Shown here in pieces: positions 1 to 6,715 of a stretch of 33,685 nt of DNA. Made by a program: the position numbers and the translations under genes. Source of the DNA: an uncultured Oscillospiraceae bacterium (GTDB lineage Bacteria; Bacillota; Clostridia; Oscillospirales; Oscillospiraceae); contig CANQRQ010000024.1 of NCBI GenBank assembly GCA_947626315.1, positions 1-33,685 of the forward strand, given 5' to 3'. The notes under the pieces were generated by a model that saw only the letters and a list, made by a program, of their open reading frames with translations, did no database searches and was not told where the DNA came from. The first letter of the stretch is position 1. Each line of letters begins with the position of its first letter.

Positions 1-438
1 AGCTTAAAGTCTCTAAGCGTTTCGCAGAAACGCGCAGCCAACGCCGGCACCGGCGCTGTTCAAGGGGGATTGGGGGGCGCTGACCTCAACAAGAAAAGGC
101 AAGGGTGTATATACACTTGCCCTGCTTGCCGGTTTGAAAAAGCGTCAGGCAGGGCAAGCGGAAAACGGAGTTTTTCCGGAATGGGGCACCACTTGCATTG
201 CTTGCCAGTTTCGTCCTACACTTTTTCCCCGCCCAAGGCGTTGCCCAGGGCGGGGAAAATATTTTTGCCAAAAGGGTTCAGCCGATTTTCTCGGCAACAT
301 AAATACCAATTCGACTTTGTATGGCGGAAACGGTATCTTCTATCGTCTTTATGAGCCGCAGTATTTTCGGCAAGTAGAAAACTCATTATGCGAATAGGCT
401 TTCAATCTATCCATTAAAGAAAGATATACTCCCAATAG
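1..438. other. Gene-poor region with small repeats
   Basis: No convincing coding sequence is visible; the short open frames here lack Shine-Dalgarno sites and recognisable protein sequence. The stretch holds a near-palindrome centred on GTGTATATACAC (99-122), a degenerate 22-bp direct repeat (114-135 and 190-211, three mismatches) and an 11-12 bp GC-rich hairpin (223-259). It lies downstream of the minus-strand solute-binding gene. Confidence 0.5.
223..259. terminator. Possible factor-independent terminator
   Basis: A 12-bp inverted repeat (223-234 with 248-259, core CCCCGCCC/GGGCGGGG) is flanked by A and T runs on both sides, so it could end transcription in either direction. It could terminate the minus-strand gene that stops at 439, although it lies about 180 bp beyond that stop. 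Confidence 0.4.
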
Positions 439-2670
439 TCAACCGTATTGTTCAGAGACATACAGACTGACCTTGGACTGAATCAGTCTGGCCGTCTCAT
501 CCAGTGTTTTAGTCCCGGCGAGATAGGCCTGGCTGCTGTCCGTGATCAGGCCGAGCAATGTTTCATCGGTGGCCTGCTCGGCATATTTTGTCCTCTCAAG
601 CAGGTCATAGAATTTGGCGGCCTCCTGTTCGCTGACAGTCCGTTCCGTCTCCTCTTTCACGACATCGTAGATCACCGGCATCCCGTAGGAGAGACTGCTT
701 TGATTGCTGTGAGACAGCATGGTCTTGATAAAGGTCCAGGCGCCCACCTTGCTCCGGCTGTTGGCGGGAATGGCCATAGTCATGCAGTTTTCAAAGTCAT
801 TGGGAAGGGAATAGTAGTGGATGCCGTCGCCGCCGTCCGGATAACCCACAAAGGCCAGGGGGCCTCCCTTTTCCTCCAGGAATGTGACACTCTCCGCGGA
901 GGAAACAGTGGCGTTGCTCAAGAGCCAGTCGTGCCCGTTGCTGTCCGGATTGGCCTTTATGCGGCTGACCAGGGCCAGAAGATCTTTGAAATCCTGGCTG
1001 TCAAAGCTGCACGTAGCGCTCTCTTTATCCACGAAGGCGGTCATGGCCAGATAGGCGATATTTTGCAGCGTGTCCTGTTTTAGTCCGTTGCTGTCAGAAT
1101 ATTTGTTATCAAATACGGACTGGAGGCCCTGGGTATCCTCCACCAGCCGCTCGCAATCGGCAACTGTCAGTCCACGCCCGTCCCCGGCGACGCTCTCCGG
1201 CGCGGTCATGGTATGGATAAGCACACTGTTCCAGAGCTGATGAAGCTCCCCGTGAACGGAGCTGCTCTCCAGCAGATTTGGGAGGAAAGAGGCTCTGGAC
1301 AGATCCGGGTCCGCGTCGATGTATGGGTACAGATCTTCAAAGCTGTTGGAGCTGGTGTTGAGCTCCCCGTAAAAAATCACCAGGTCGAAGTTGCCCGCGG
1401 CCAGTTCCGTGCGGAGCTTGTCCCCCTCGCCCCATGCGAACTGAGTGATCTCATAGGTATAGGGGCAGCCGGCCGTGTTTACCTGCCGGACTTTTTGGGC
1501 CAGGGTTCCCCGCATATCGATCATGCCCACGCGGACGATGCCGCCCTCCCGCTTTTCAACGGTATCCGACCAGGCCAGGATCAGCTTCCCGTCCGCCAGG
1601 CAGGCAAATGAGTTTTCCCCCAAGCGGCAGGAGGGCCCGCAGGCATCCGGAGAAGTCCCCGTACTGTTCCATTCGATTAGCGGTTCCAGCGTGTCCGTCT
1701 CAAAATCAATGAGAGAAATACAGTCGCCCTGGTTGATAAGATATTCCCCGGCATAGCTCTGGCAGGGCAGAAGACTGCCGCTTTTCCGCTTAATCTCATT
1801 GGCGTGGTCACCGGCCGGGTCCTGGTCAGACAGGGGCAGCGGACTGAGTTTCCCGGTGCCGCTGTCCACCAGCAGATAGGGGGCAGTCCATTCCCGCTCC
1901 GAGTAGGTGGAGACAACAAGCCCCTGGCTGCACAGGGACGCGCTGTACACCGCCTGCCCCAGCTCCTCCTGGTTCAGCAGCCCCTCCTGCCAGCGGTAAA
2001 TGCAGACGGTGTAGTCTTCCCCGAGGACGAGCTCCCCGCTGCTCCCCACGCTGAAGGCCCGGACTGCGAGAAGCTTCCAGTCGGGAATGGTCATGCTGTC
2101 CAGATACTCCCCGGCGGGGCTGTAGCGCTGGATGGCCAGCTGCGTGGAGGCATTGTTGTCGTTATTCCCCGCCAGCAGATAAAAGTTTCCGTCCCCTCCG
2201 GCGGTGAGTCCGTAGTAGATCGCCTCGCCCTCAAAGGGCAGGGACGCGACAGCAAGCTCCCTTGCGGGGTCAACAGATGGCCGCCCGTCCTCTAAGACAG
2301 TATAGCCGGAAAGGCCCAGGAAAGCCGCACCATTCCGCTCCGCGAGAAAGAGAAGGGAGGAGCCCTGGCGGGCCATGCCAAGGATGGAAGCGTCCTCCGC
2401 AAAAGGATGGGCCTCCTCCCGGTCCTCCACCCGGACTGTCATGGCCGCCCCGCTGTCCAATGCGCTGTCTATCAGCAGCGTGGGGTCGCCTGCCGGGAGA
2501 GCAGGGCTGTCTTGAGATGAAGCGGATGGAATTTGCATCAGACCGGAGGTATCATTCCTATTATCTGAAGGTGTTTCAATAACATCTGACCCGGCGCGAA
2601 GCCGTAAGATGATAATACTTGACAACCCTGATAAAACAAGGATCAGAGCTATGGATACTATTTTTTTCAT
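439..2670 (-). CDS. Extracellular solute-binding-like protein with N-terminal propeller-like region
   Basis: 743 aa. The C-terminal part (about residues 400-743) has the look of a family 1 extracellular solute-binding protein, with a Tyr/Trp-rich pocket, the stretch DLVIFYGELN and a late GAWTFIKTML segment typical of these folds. Residues 60-390 form a beta-rich region with repeated short hydrophobic strands and many Gly/Asn turns, resembling a propeller sensor. The ATG at 2670 is chosen because AAGGAG lies 8 nt upstream; a GTG further upstream has no such site. The N-terminus has a hydrophobic segment (residues 4-22) but no lipobox cysteine, so it is probably membrane-anchored or secreted rather than a lipoprotein. 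No permease or ATPase gene is adjacent, so the substrate and partner are unknown. Confidence 0.8.
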   Translation of the reverse strand: MKKIVSIALILVLSGLSSIIILRLRAGSDVIETPSDNRNDTSGLMQIPSASSQDSPALPAGDPTLLIDSALDSGAAMTVRVEDREEAHPFAEDASILGMARQGSSLLFLAERNGAAFLGLSGYTVLEDGRPSVDPARELAVASLPFEGEAIYYGLTAGGDGNFYLLAGNNDNNASTQLAIQRYSPAGEYLDSMTIPDWKLLAVRAFSVGSSGELVLGEDYTVCIYRWQEGLLNQEELGQAVYSASLCSQGLVVSTYSEREWTAPYLLVDSGTGKLSPLPLSDQDPAGDHANEIKRKSGSLLPCQSYAGEYLINQGDCISLIDFETDTLEPLIEWNSTGTSPDACGPSCRLGENSFACLADGKLILAWSDTVEKREGGIVRVGMIDMRGTLAQKVRQVNTAGCPYTYEITQFAWGEGDKLRTELAAGNFDLVIFYGELNTSSNSFEDLYPYIDADPDLSRASFLPNLLESSSVHGELHQLWNSVLIHTMTAPESVAGDGRGLTVADCERLVEDTQGLQSVFDNKYSDSNGLKQDTLQNIAYLAMTAFVDKESATCSFDSQDFKDLLALVSRIKANPDSNGHDWLLSNATVSSAESVTFLEEKGGPLAFVGYPDGGDGIHYYSLPNDFENCMTMAIPANSRSKVGAWTFIKTMLSHSNQSSLSYGMPVIYDVVKEETERTVSEQEAAKFYDLLERTKYAEQATDETLLGLITDSSQAYLAGTKTLDETARLIQSKVSLYVSEQYG

Positions 2671-3055
2671 GATCTTTCTCCTTGAAAGAACCTCAAAAGC
2701 CGGATTAGGACCGTTGCCCCAATCCACTTCGGAAGTTGTTGGAATAGAAATAAGAGTTTGCGCTGCTAATACTTGAGGTAAAATTAATTGAGCAAGGGCA
2801 TCATCATAATTTTGAAGTGATAATTCACGCTGTTTTCCTCCTAACTTGATGGCTTGCGCCGTTAAAATTACACGATAATACTGAATCTAAACAAGTACGA
2901 GGTAATATGGCAGGCAGCAACTTAATCTGGGAAAATTTCTGTTTCTTCTAGGCAGATACTGATTGGCAATGTAGCCAACATTTTCGCGCTGACCCAAATG
3001 TCAATAAACCTCTGCCCCATGCGTAAGGACCGACTGTATCATAGAAAGACTTTTT
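2671..3055. other. AT-rich intergenic region with a start-less open frame
   Basis: This stretch is markedly AT-richer than its neighbours. On the minus strand the frame of the solute-binding gene stays open upstream to a stop at 2887-2889. It reads as plausible protein (for example AIKLGGKQRELSLQNYDDAL) but has no good start codon or Shine-Dalgarno site. It may be the tail of a lost gene. No complete gene is seen. Confidence 0.5.
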
Positions 3056-3952
3056 CTATTTTTCTAAGGACGCGACGATCTTCAGCAAATCGTCTTTCCC
3101 GTCCTTTTCGTTGAGGACGATACAGCCCTCGATGTTTCCGTTGATCCACACCGCCGTCCATGCGTCGTAGTTGGAAAAGACATAGACATCCGTATCGCCC
3201 GCTTGGATGATCTCCGGGTTCCCCTCGTCCTTTTCAAATTGGTTGACGGCTTCCGTGGTTTGATAAACGGTATAGAAGATTGTGAGGGAGTTCTCTCCGT
3301 CAGAAAAACGAAAGTAGAAATGCTGATTAGTGGGATCGGAAAAAGTATCCTGACTGATCAACAGAAACCTCTCCGGCAGCCAGGTGGGAAGAAGAGGCTT
3401 TTCTGCACAGCTGGCAAAAGCATTCTTCAGAGCTTGCAGGGATTCCAGAGATTCCGAAAGCGGCAACGATTCGGCGGGCAGCGCTCCCGGCTCCACGGTC
3501 TGGACCGGCTGGAACCAGAAGTCGTCGTCCGTCCACTTCGCAAAGACCCGGAACAGGTCGACCCCCGCCGCGTAGGCCGTCACGGTCCCCGCCAGCAGGA
3601 TGCACACGAAGGCCGCTGCGATACCGGCGGCCCGATGGAGAACGGATATCTTCCCCGGCTTCTGTTTCCCGCCAGGAATTTCGGCAAGGTTGCTCCGGTC
3701 CGAAGCATTCGACTCTTGCCCGGCCAGATCGGGATGGCCGGCCAAAAACGCCTCCCAGGAAGTGGAGGTGTTGACTCTGTTTTTCTCCATCTCGGCTTGG
3801 TCTCTCTCCGCCAGGACCTCCATAACGGCAACCAAAAGGTCCTTGTCCTGTTCTTCCTCGGGGAACAAAAACCAACGGTCCAGCCGGCGCTCCAGTTCTT
3901 CCGTGGTCAGGGAAACGATTTCCCTATAATCCTCTTTGCTAATCTTAGCCAT
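3056..3952 (-). CDS. Membrane anti-sigma factor, DUF4367-type
   Basis: 298 aa. A cytoplasmic N-terminal region (about 1-105) rich in Glu, Arg and Lys is followed by one membrane segment (about 106-129, starting near HRAAGIAAAF) and an external domain of about 165 residues. That external domain resembles DUF4367, including LPERFLL, TVYQTT and a late IEGCIVLN strand. This layout fits anti-sigma factors that hold an ECF sigma factor at the membrane. The ATG at 3952 has AGAGGGG 8 nt upstream; an upstream GTG overlaps that site and is rejected. It lies 55 nt downstream of the broken sigma gene on the same strand, so the two were probably one regulatory operon. Its partner appears non-functional, which leaves its present role uncertain. 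Confidence 0.8.
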   Translation of the reverse strand: MAKISKEDYREIVSLTTEELERRLDRWFLFPEEEQDKDLLVAVMEVLAERDQAEMEKNRVNTSTSWEAFLAGHPDLAGQESNASDRSNLAEIPGGKQKPGKISVLHRAAGIAAAFVCILLAGTVTAYAAGVDLFRVFAKWTDDDFWFQPVQTVEPGALPAESLPLSESLESLQALKNAFASCAEKPLLPTWLPERFLLISQDTFSDPTNQHFYFRFSDGENSLTIFYTVYQTTEAVNQFEKDEGNPEIIQAGDTDVYVFSNYDAWTAVWINGNIEGCIVLNEKDGKDDLLKIVASLEK

Positions 3953-4007
3953 GAGAAGCACCCCTCTACTTTATTAACGTCTGTAAATGCCCAAAACTGG
4001 ACAACCT

Positions 4008-4490
4008 TCAGAAAAATTTTCGTATTTTTTTCTTTGCTCGCTGGCAGCGTTTCGCGCAGGCAGCCTCACTTAGACCAAAGGCTCTCGCAGCCTCGGCATA
4101 GGTGAGGCCATAGACGGACACGGCTTTTAGGAGCTGAAAGTCTTCTTCGGAGAGTTCTGCCGGTCTCAACTCGTCCAGACGGTCGAGAAGGACATCCGCC
4201 CCGGACGCAATGTATTCTTTTTCGGGGTCAAGGGTCTCGGTGTGAGCCTCACGCCGTGCCTCTGCCCGCCAGTGATTTTTGATCTCAAAAAACAATATTT
4301 CAGTCAGCCAAGCCTTGTCGATCCGGCCCTCCGGGACTGTATCAGCTTTACGGCAGGCGATCTCAAAACTGCGTTGAACCAAATCTTCGGCGTCCGCCCA
4401 GCTTTTTACCTTGCCATAGGCAAAACGGAGCAGTTCCCTGTAAAAGCTTTCATACAGGAACCCAAGTTTTTATCTCTGTTCGGAATTCAT
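4008..4490 (-). pseudogene. ECF-type RNA polymerase sigma factor, interrupted by an early in-frame stop
   Basis: The frame reads as a complete ECF sigma factor of 160 codons. Region 2 is recognisable (FYRELLRFAYGKVKSWADAE, then DLVQRSFEIA), as is a region 4 helix-turn-helix (YAEAARAFGLSEAACAKRCQ). The ATG at 4488-4490 has a TGAGG site about 7 nt upstream. Codon 7 is TAA (4470-4472), read directly from the sequence, and everything after it is in the same frame and well preserved. The only later start candidates, such as a TTG at 4380-4382, would remove most of region 2. Either a single nonsense change inactivated the gene, or a base-calling error occurred. A shortened protein is possible but would probably lack core-polymerase binding. 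Confidence 0.75.
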
Positions 4491-4562
4491 GGCGTATCCT
4501 CACTTACTTTCGTCTCTGTAAAGGTGACGTCTTAAAGGAATTGTATCGTGCAGCAGAAATTT

Positions 4563-4592
4563 TTTATATAGACATATCAACTAAAAAGTCAA
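4563..4592 (-). promoter_or_regulatory. Sigma-A-like promoter for the sigma/anti-sigma pair
   Basis: On the minus strand TTGACT (4587-4592) is followed after 18 nt by TATAAA (4563-4568), or after 16 nt by TATATA. It lies about 70 nt upstream of the sigma-factor ATG. Confidence 0.55.
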
Positions 4593-4753
4593 AATTTCCT
4601 GCCGAAATCTCTTAATTTTTCTTAAATCTGTCCAGATTTGCCGCGTTCAGGACGATATATAAATGAGGAAACTTTGTGAGTAGCCTTCAATCTTAAAAAT
4701 TAAAGAGCCAGGCGCATGACGCAGCGCACTATTCAAAGCAAGGAAGAATAGAC

Positions 4754-4924
4754 ATGGAACAACAGAAACGATCCTTATGGGTCCGGTGTCCAATATGCAG
4801 AGGTAAGACCCGGACAAAGGTGTGCGAGGACACAGTCCTCGTAAAATTCCCCCTCTTTTGCCCTAAGTACAAAAAAGAAACAAGAATCACCGTGGTCGGG
4901 CTGCAAATGGTCCTGTGTGACTAA
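4754..4924 (+). CDS. Cysteine-rich KTR family small protein, degenerate
   Basis: 56 aa, starting MEQQKRSLWVRCPICRGKTR. The CPIC knuckle followed by GKTR, then CEDTVL and FPLFCPKYKKET, matches the cysteine-rich KTR family, small zinc-finger-like proteins common on Firmicute conjugative transposons and next to their recombinases; their function is not established. Family members usually carry CPxC twice. Here the second knuckle is CPKY, so the fourth zinc ligand is lost. The C-terminus (VVGLQMVLCD) also departs from the family's usual ending. The start has AAGGAAG about 7 nt upstream. A strong terminator follows at 4997-5042. The loss suggests decay, or drift under relaxed selection. Confidence 0.75.
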   Translation: MEQQKRSLWVRCPICRGKTRTKVCEDTVLVKFPLFCPKYKKETRITVVGLQMVLCD

Positions 4925-4996
4925 ATTGATCGTCCAAAGCCACAATGCCAATCGCGCAGGAGAGCTTTCCTTTTCGAGCTTGGGCGTTAGAATTTA

Positions 4997-5042
4997 GGCG
5001 CTGAAAAAGCCCGCCATTTCAAGACTTTTTCAGCGCCCTTTT
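4997..5042 (+). terminator. Rho-independent terminator after KTR gene
   Basis: A perfect 13-bp stem (GGCGCTGAAAAAG at 4997-5009 with its complement at 5025-5037) is followed by CTTTTGC. Confidence 0.75.
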
Positions 5043-5149
5043 GCGAGGGTAATATGATTTGACATGAACGCCCGATTTCGCGTTCTATTTTCTAACATTT
5101 ACAGGTCTCCCTGTTATCCAGCAAGAGAAAAATTTGCAGGCAAAACGCA

Positions 5150-5177
5150 TTGACAAAGTTCCCCTTTCTGCTATACT
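5150..5177 (+). promoter_or_regulatory. Strong sigma-A promoter
   Basis: TTGACA (5150-5155) is followed after 16 nt by TATACT (5172-5177). Transcription should begin near 5184. That leaves a leader of about 220 nt before the next gene. Confidence 0.7.
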
Positions 5178-5183
5178 TAAAGT

Positions 5184-5402
5184 GTGAACAAAAGGAAATC
5201 CCGGCTTAAACTGAATACAGAGCTGTGCTGTGGAGCTGCTGATTTGAGAAGTCCTCCTAAGCCGCAGGGGCAGAGAGTTGATCGAAACTCTGACCCGCCG
5301 GCAAGGAAAGTCTTCTTGACATCAGGAGCTCTTCGGTTTTCCTACAGCAAAAAGGAGGATGGTTTATAGGAAGGATCTGAGGCAGAACACAGGAGGGCAG
5401 AC
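5184..5402 (+). promoter_or_regulatory. Long untranslated leader of the 60-aa gene
   Basis: Inferred leader RNA between the promoter and the TTG start at 5403. An open frame of 61 codons spans much of it, but its GTG start coincides with the predicted transcription start and has no ribosome site, so I treat it as non-coding. A small hairpin (AGAGTT at 5274-5279 with AACTCT at 5286-5291) and purine-rich AAGGAGG near 5350 are visible. No known riboswitch class was recognised. Confidence 0.35.
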
Positions 5403-5585
5403 TTGGGCCGCAAAAAGAAACTGATCAACAACTCCGGCATCCCGGATCATGAGATCGAAAAAATAGCCCGCTGCCTTCTGCCGGAACTTCAAGCCTTCTA
5501 TGAGAGTGAGGAAGGACAGAAGGAATTTGCGGAGTGGAAGAAGAAAAGGGATGCGGAACAGAGCCGGAAGGCAACCCCGGCCTAA
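5403..5585 (+). CDS. Small recombinase-associated protein of unknown function
   Basis: 60 aa, charged and predicted helical, with no cysteines apart from ARCLLP and no signal sequence. The core GIPDHEIEKIARCLLPELQ followed by FYESEEGQKEFAEWKKK resembles, from memory, short proteins encoded just upstream of large serine recombinases in Clostridial integrative elements. This needs a database check. The start is TTG with AGGAGGG 5 nt upstream, which is why I choose it over any internal codon. A 12-bp hairpin follows directly. No recombinase is found downstream; the next gene is a tRNA. It is therefore probably a leftover of a mobile element. Its biochemical role is unknown. Confidence 0.65.
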   Translation: MGRKKKLINNSGIPDHEIEKIARCLLPELQAFYESEEGQKEFAEWKKKRDAEQSRKATPA

Positions 5586-5591
5586 AAGGAG

Positions 5592-5619
5592 GCGGCGGCA
5601 GTCAGGTGACTGCCGCCGC
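5592..5619. terminator. Perfect 12-bp hairpin after the 60-aa gene
   Basis: GCGGCGGCAGTC (5592-5603), the loop AGGT, and the exact complement at 5608-5619. No T-run follows on the plus strand; a short T-rich stretch follows on the minus strand. It could be a terminator or an mRNA-stabilising stem. Confidence 0.5.
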
Positions 5620-5626
5620 AAACCAT

Positions 5627-5789
5627 ATACTAAGTTTCAATAGAAATCAGACAGTCTTTCCGGCCAGAACCGTGCCATGCTTCGTTGGCTTCCTTGACCA
5701 TATATATCCATTATGCTCTGCGGAAGCCGCCTCGCCTGGCGCGATTCTGCCTCGGAAATCCTTGTCCTCATCTTATTGAAACTTAGTAT
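5627..5789. repeat. 163-bp miniature inverted-repeat unit
   Basis: The 16-bp sequence ATACTAAGTTTCAATA (5627-5642) recurs as an exact inverted copy at 5774-5789, with 131 bp between that carries no gene. This could be a MITE-like element, the two ends of a deleted insertion sequence, or a long stem-loop. No clear target-site duplication is visible. Confidence 0.55.
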
Positions 5790-5880
5790 TATCTACGCTT
5801 TTTCCTCGGTCCACTCGGTTTGGAGGTGGACCGCTTCTTCACACCGTTGGGGAAGTAGACATCCTCATACCGGTCGAAGA

Positions 5881-5928
5881 AAAACAATAATCCGAATCCG
5901 TCTCCCACAGGAAACGGGTTCGGATTAT
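5881..5928 (-). terminator. Terminator of the tRNA-Leu transcript
   Basis: A 10-bp stem (5887-5896 with 5919-5928, ATAATCCGAA and its complement) is followed on the minus strand by ATTGTTTTTC. It lies 8 bp beyond the tRNA 3' end. Confidence 0.75.
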
Positions 5929-5935
5929 AGGTGTT

Positions 5936-6021
5936 TGGTGCCGGTAACCGGACTCGAACCGGTACGCTGTTGCCAGCGAGGGATTTTAAGTCCCTTGTGT
6001 CTACCATTCCACCACACCGGC
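5936..6021 (-). tRNA. tRNA-Leu (anticodon TAA)
   Basis: 86 nt including an encoded CCA. The acceptor stem GCCGGTG pairs with TACCGGC (one G-T wobble). The anticodon loop CTTAAAA gives anticodon TAA. A long variable arm typical of leucine tRNAs is present, and the T arm contains GGTTCGAGTCC. The 3' end faces the decayed mobile-looking region at lower coordinates, which would suit integration at a tRNA 3' end. I saw no second copy of the 3' end elsewhere in the window to serve as an attachment site. Confidence 0.95.
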
Positions 6022-6034
6022 TTTTGTCCCGTTT

Positions 6035-6063
6035 ACTTTACCACGTCCGGGAAAATGTGTCAA
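6035..6063 (-). promoter_or_regulatory. tRNA-Leu promoter
   Basis: On the minus strand TTGACA (6058-6063), a 17-nt spacer and TAAAGT (6035-6040) lie 14 nt upstream of the tRNA 5' end. Confidence 0.75.
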
Positions 6064-6130
6064 GCAAGACGAGCAAAGAGGTAGACAAACAGAAGAACCA
6101 TGTATAAACATGCAGGGGGAGAGAGCAGAG

Positions 6131-6263
6131 AGGGGGCGGGAGCCCCCTTTCAGCGTTCAATCTGCTCTTATCCAAGAGCATTTTGAATGCTCTTGGATAA
6201 GTTCAAGGTGAAGACACTTTGTCTTCACCTTGAGCATCCCGCCCTGAAAAGCAGGGCGGGATG
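6131..6263. repeat. Four consecutive perfect hairpins
   Basis: Read 6131 to 6263: a 7-bp GC stem (6131-6137/6142-6148); a 16-bp stem with a 3-nt loop (6167-6182/6186-6201); a 14-bp stem with a 3-nt loop (6203-6216/6220-6233); and a 12-bp stem (6235-6246/6252-6263). The last three abut one another. They follow the aconitase-X operon on the minus strand and none has a clear T-run. They may act as terminators, mRNA 3' stabilisers or a repeated genomic element. Confidence 0.8.
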
Positions 6264-6274
6264 TAAGATTTATC

Positions 6275-6715
6275 TCAGTTGATGGTAACCAGCCCGTCCG
6301 GGCCCACGGTGACAGTATCCCCGGTCCGGACCGCGTCCAGGAACTCCTGGCCCAGCGAATCCACCACGGGCATTTTCCCGTCCGTCCAGACGGAGCCCAG
6401 GATGGCGCCGGAGGCGGCCAGGGAATCAATGGGCAGGGAGAAGAGCATACAGGCCGGCTGCTTATGCAGCGCGCAGGCCGTATACAGCACCATGCCGCCG
6501 GTGGTGGAGCCGATGGTCATGGGCAGGCACAGGGCCTTGTTCAGCATGGGCTTTTTATAGAGGTCCTGGTTGTTCTGATCGCCGCACTTGACCTCCTTAT
6601 CCCCGAACATCAGGGCCATCTGATAGCTGGCCAGGGTATTGAAGCCGCCCCGGCTCACCAGGGCCTCGGCGCTGCACTCTCCGGGCACGACCACCCGGCC
6701 TTTGAACTGCTTCAT
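6275..6715 (-). CDS. Aconitase X swivel (small) subunit
   Basis: 146 aa, the usual size for the separate small subunit of type II aconitase X (formerly DUF126). It starts MKQFKGRVVVPGECSAEALV and contains the conserved GSTTGGMVLY loop that contributes to the active site and the swivelling beta domain. It forms the enzyme with the large subunit encoded just upstream; the small-subunit ATG overlaps the large-subunit stop codon by 4 nt, so translation is coupled. Characterised members are cis-3-hydroxy-L-proline dehydratases in bacteria and phosphomevalonate dehydratases in archaea. The former is the more likely reaction here, but no proline-pathway gene is nearby to confirm it. Confidence 0.9.
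   Translation of the reverse strand: MKQFKGRVVVPGECSAEALVSRGGFNTLASYQMALMFGDKEVKCGDQNNQDLYKKPMLNKALCLPMTIGSTTGGMVLYTACALHKQPACMLFSLPIDSLAASGAILGSVWTDGKMPVVDSLGQEFLDAVRTGDTVTVGPDGLVTIN

Noticed and set aside
5184-5369. 61-codon frame after the strong promoter
   Set aside because: Its GTG start falls on the predicted transcription start, so no ribosome site could be present on the mRNA.
5789-6007. Open frame across tRNA-Leu on the minus strand
   Set aside because: It is translated tRNA sequence with no ribosome site.
5713-6084. Open frame across tRNA-Leu on the plus strand
   Set aside because: It translates the tRNA antisense (the familiar [12 protein letters not shown] artefact), so it is not a gene.
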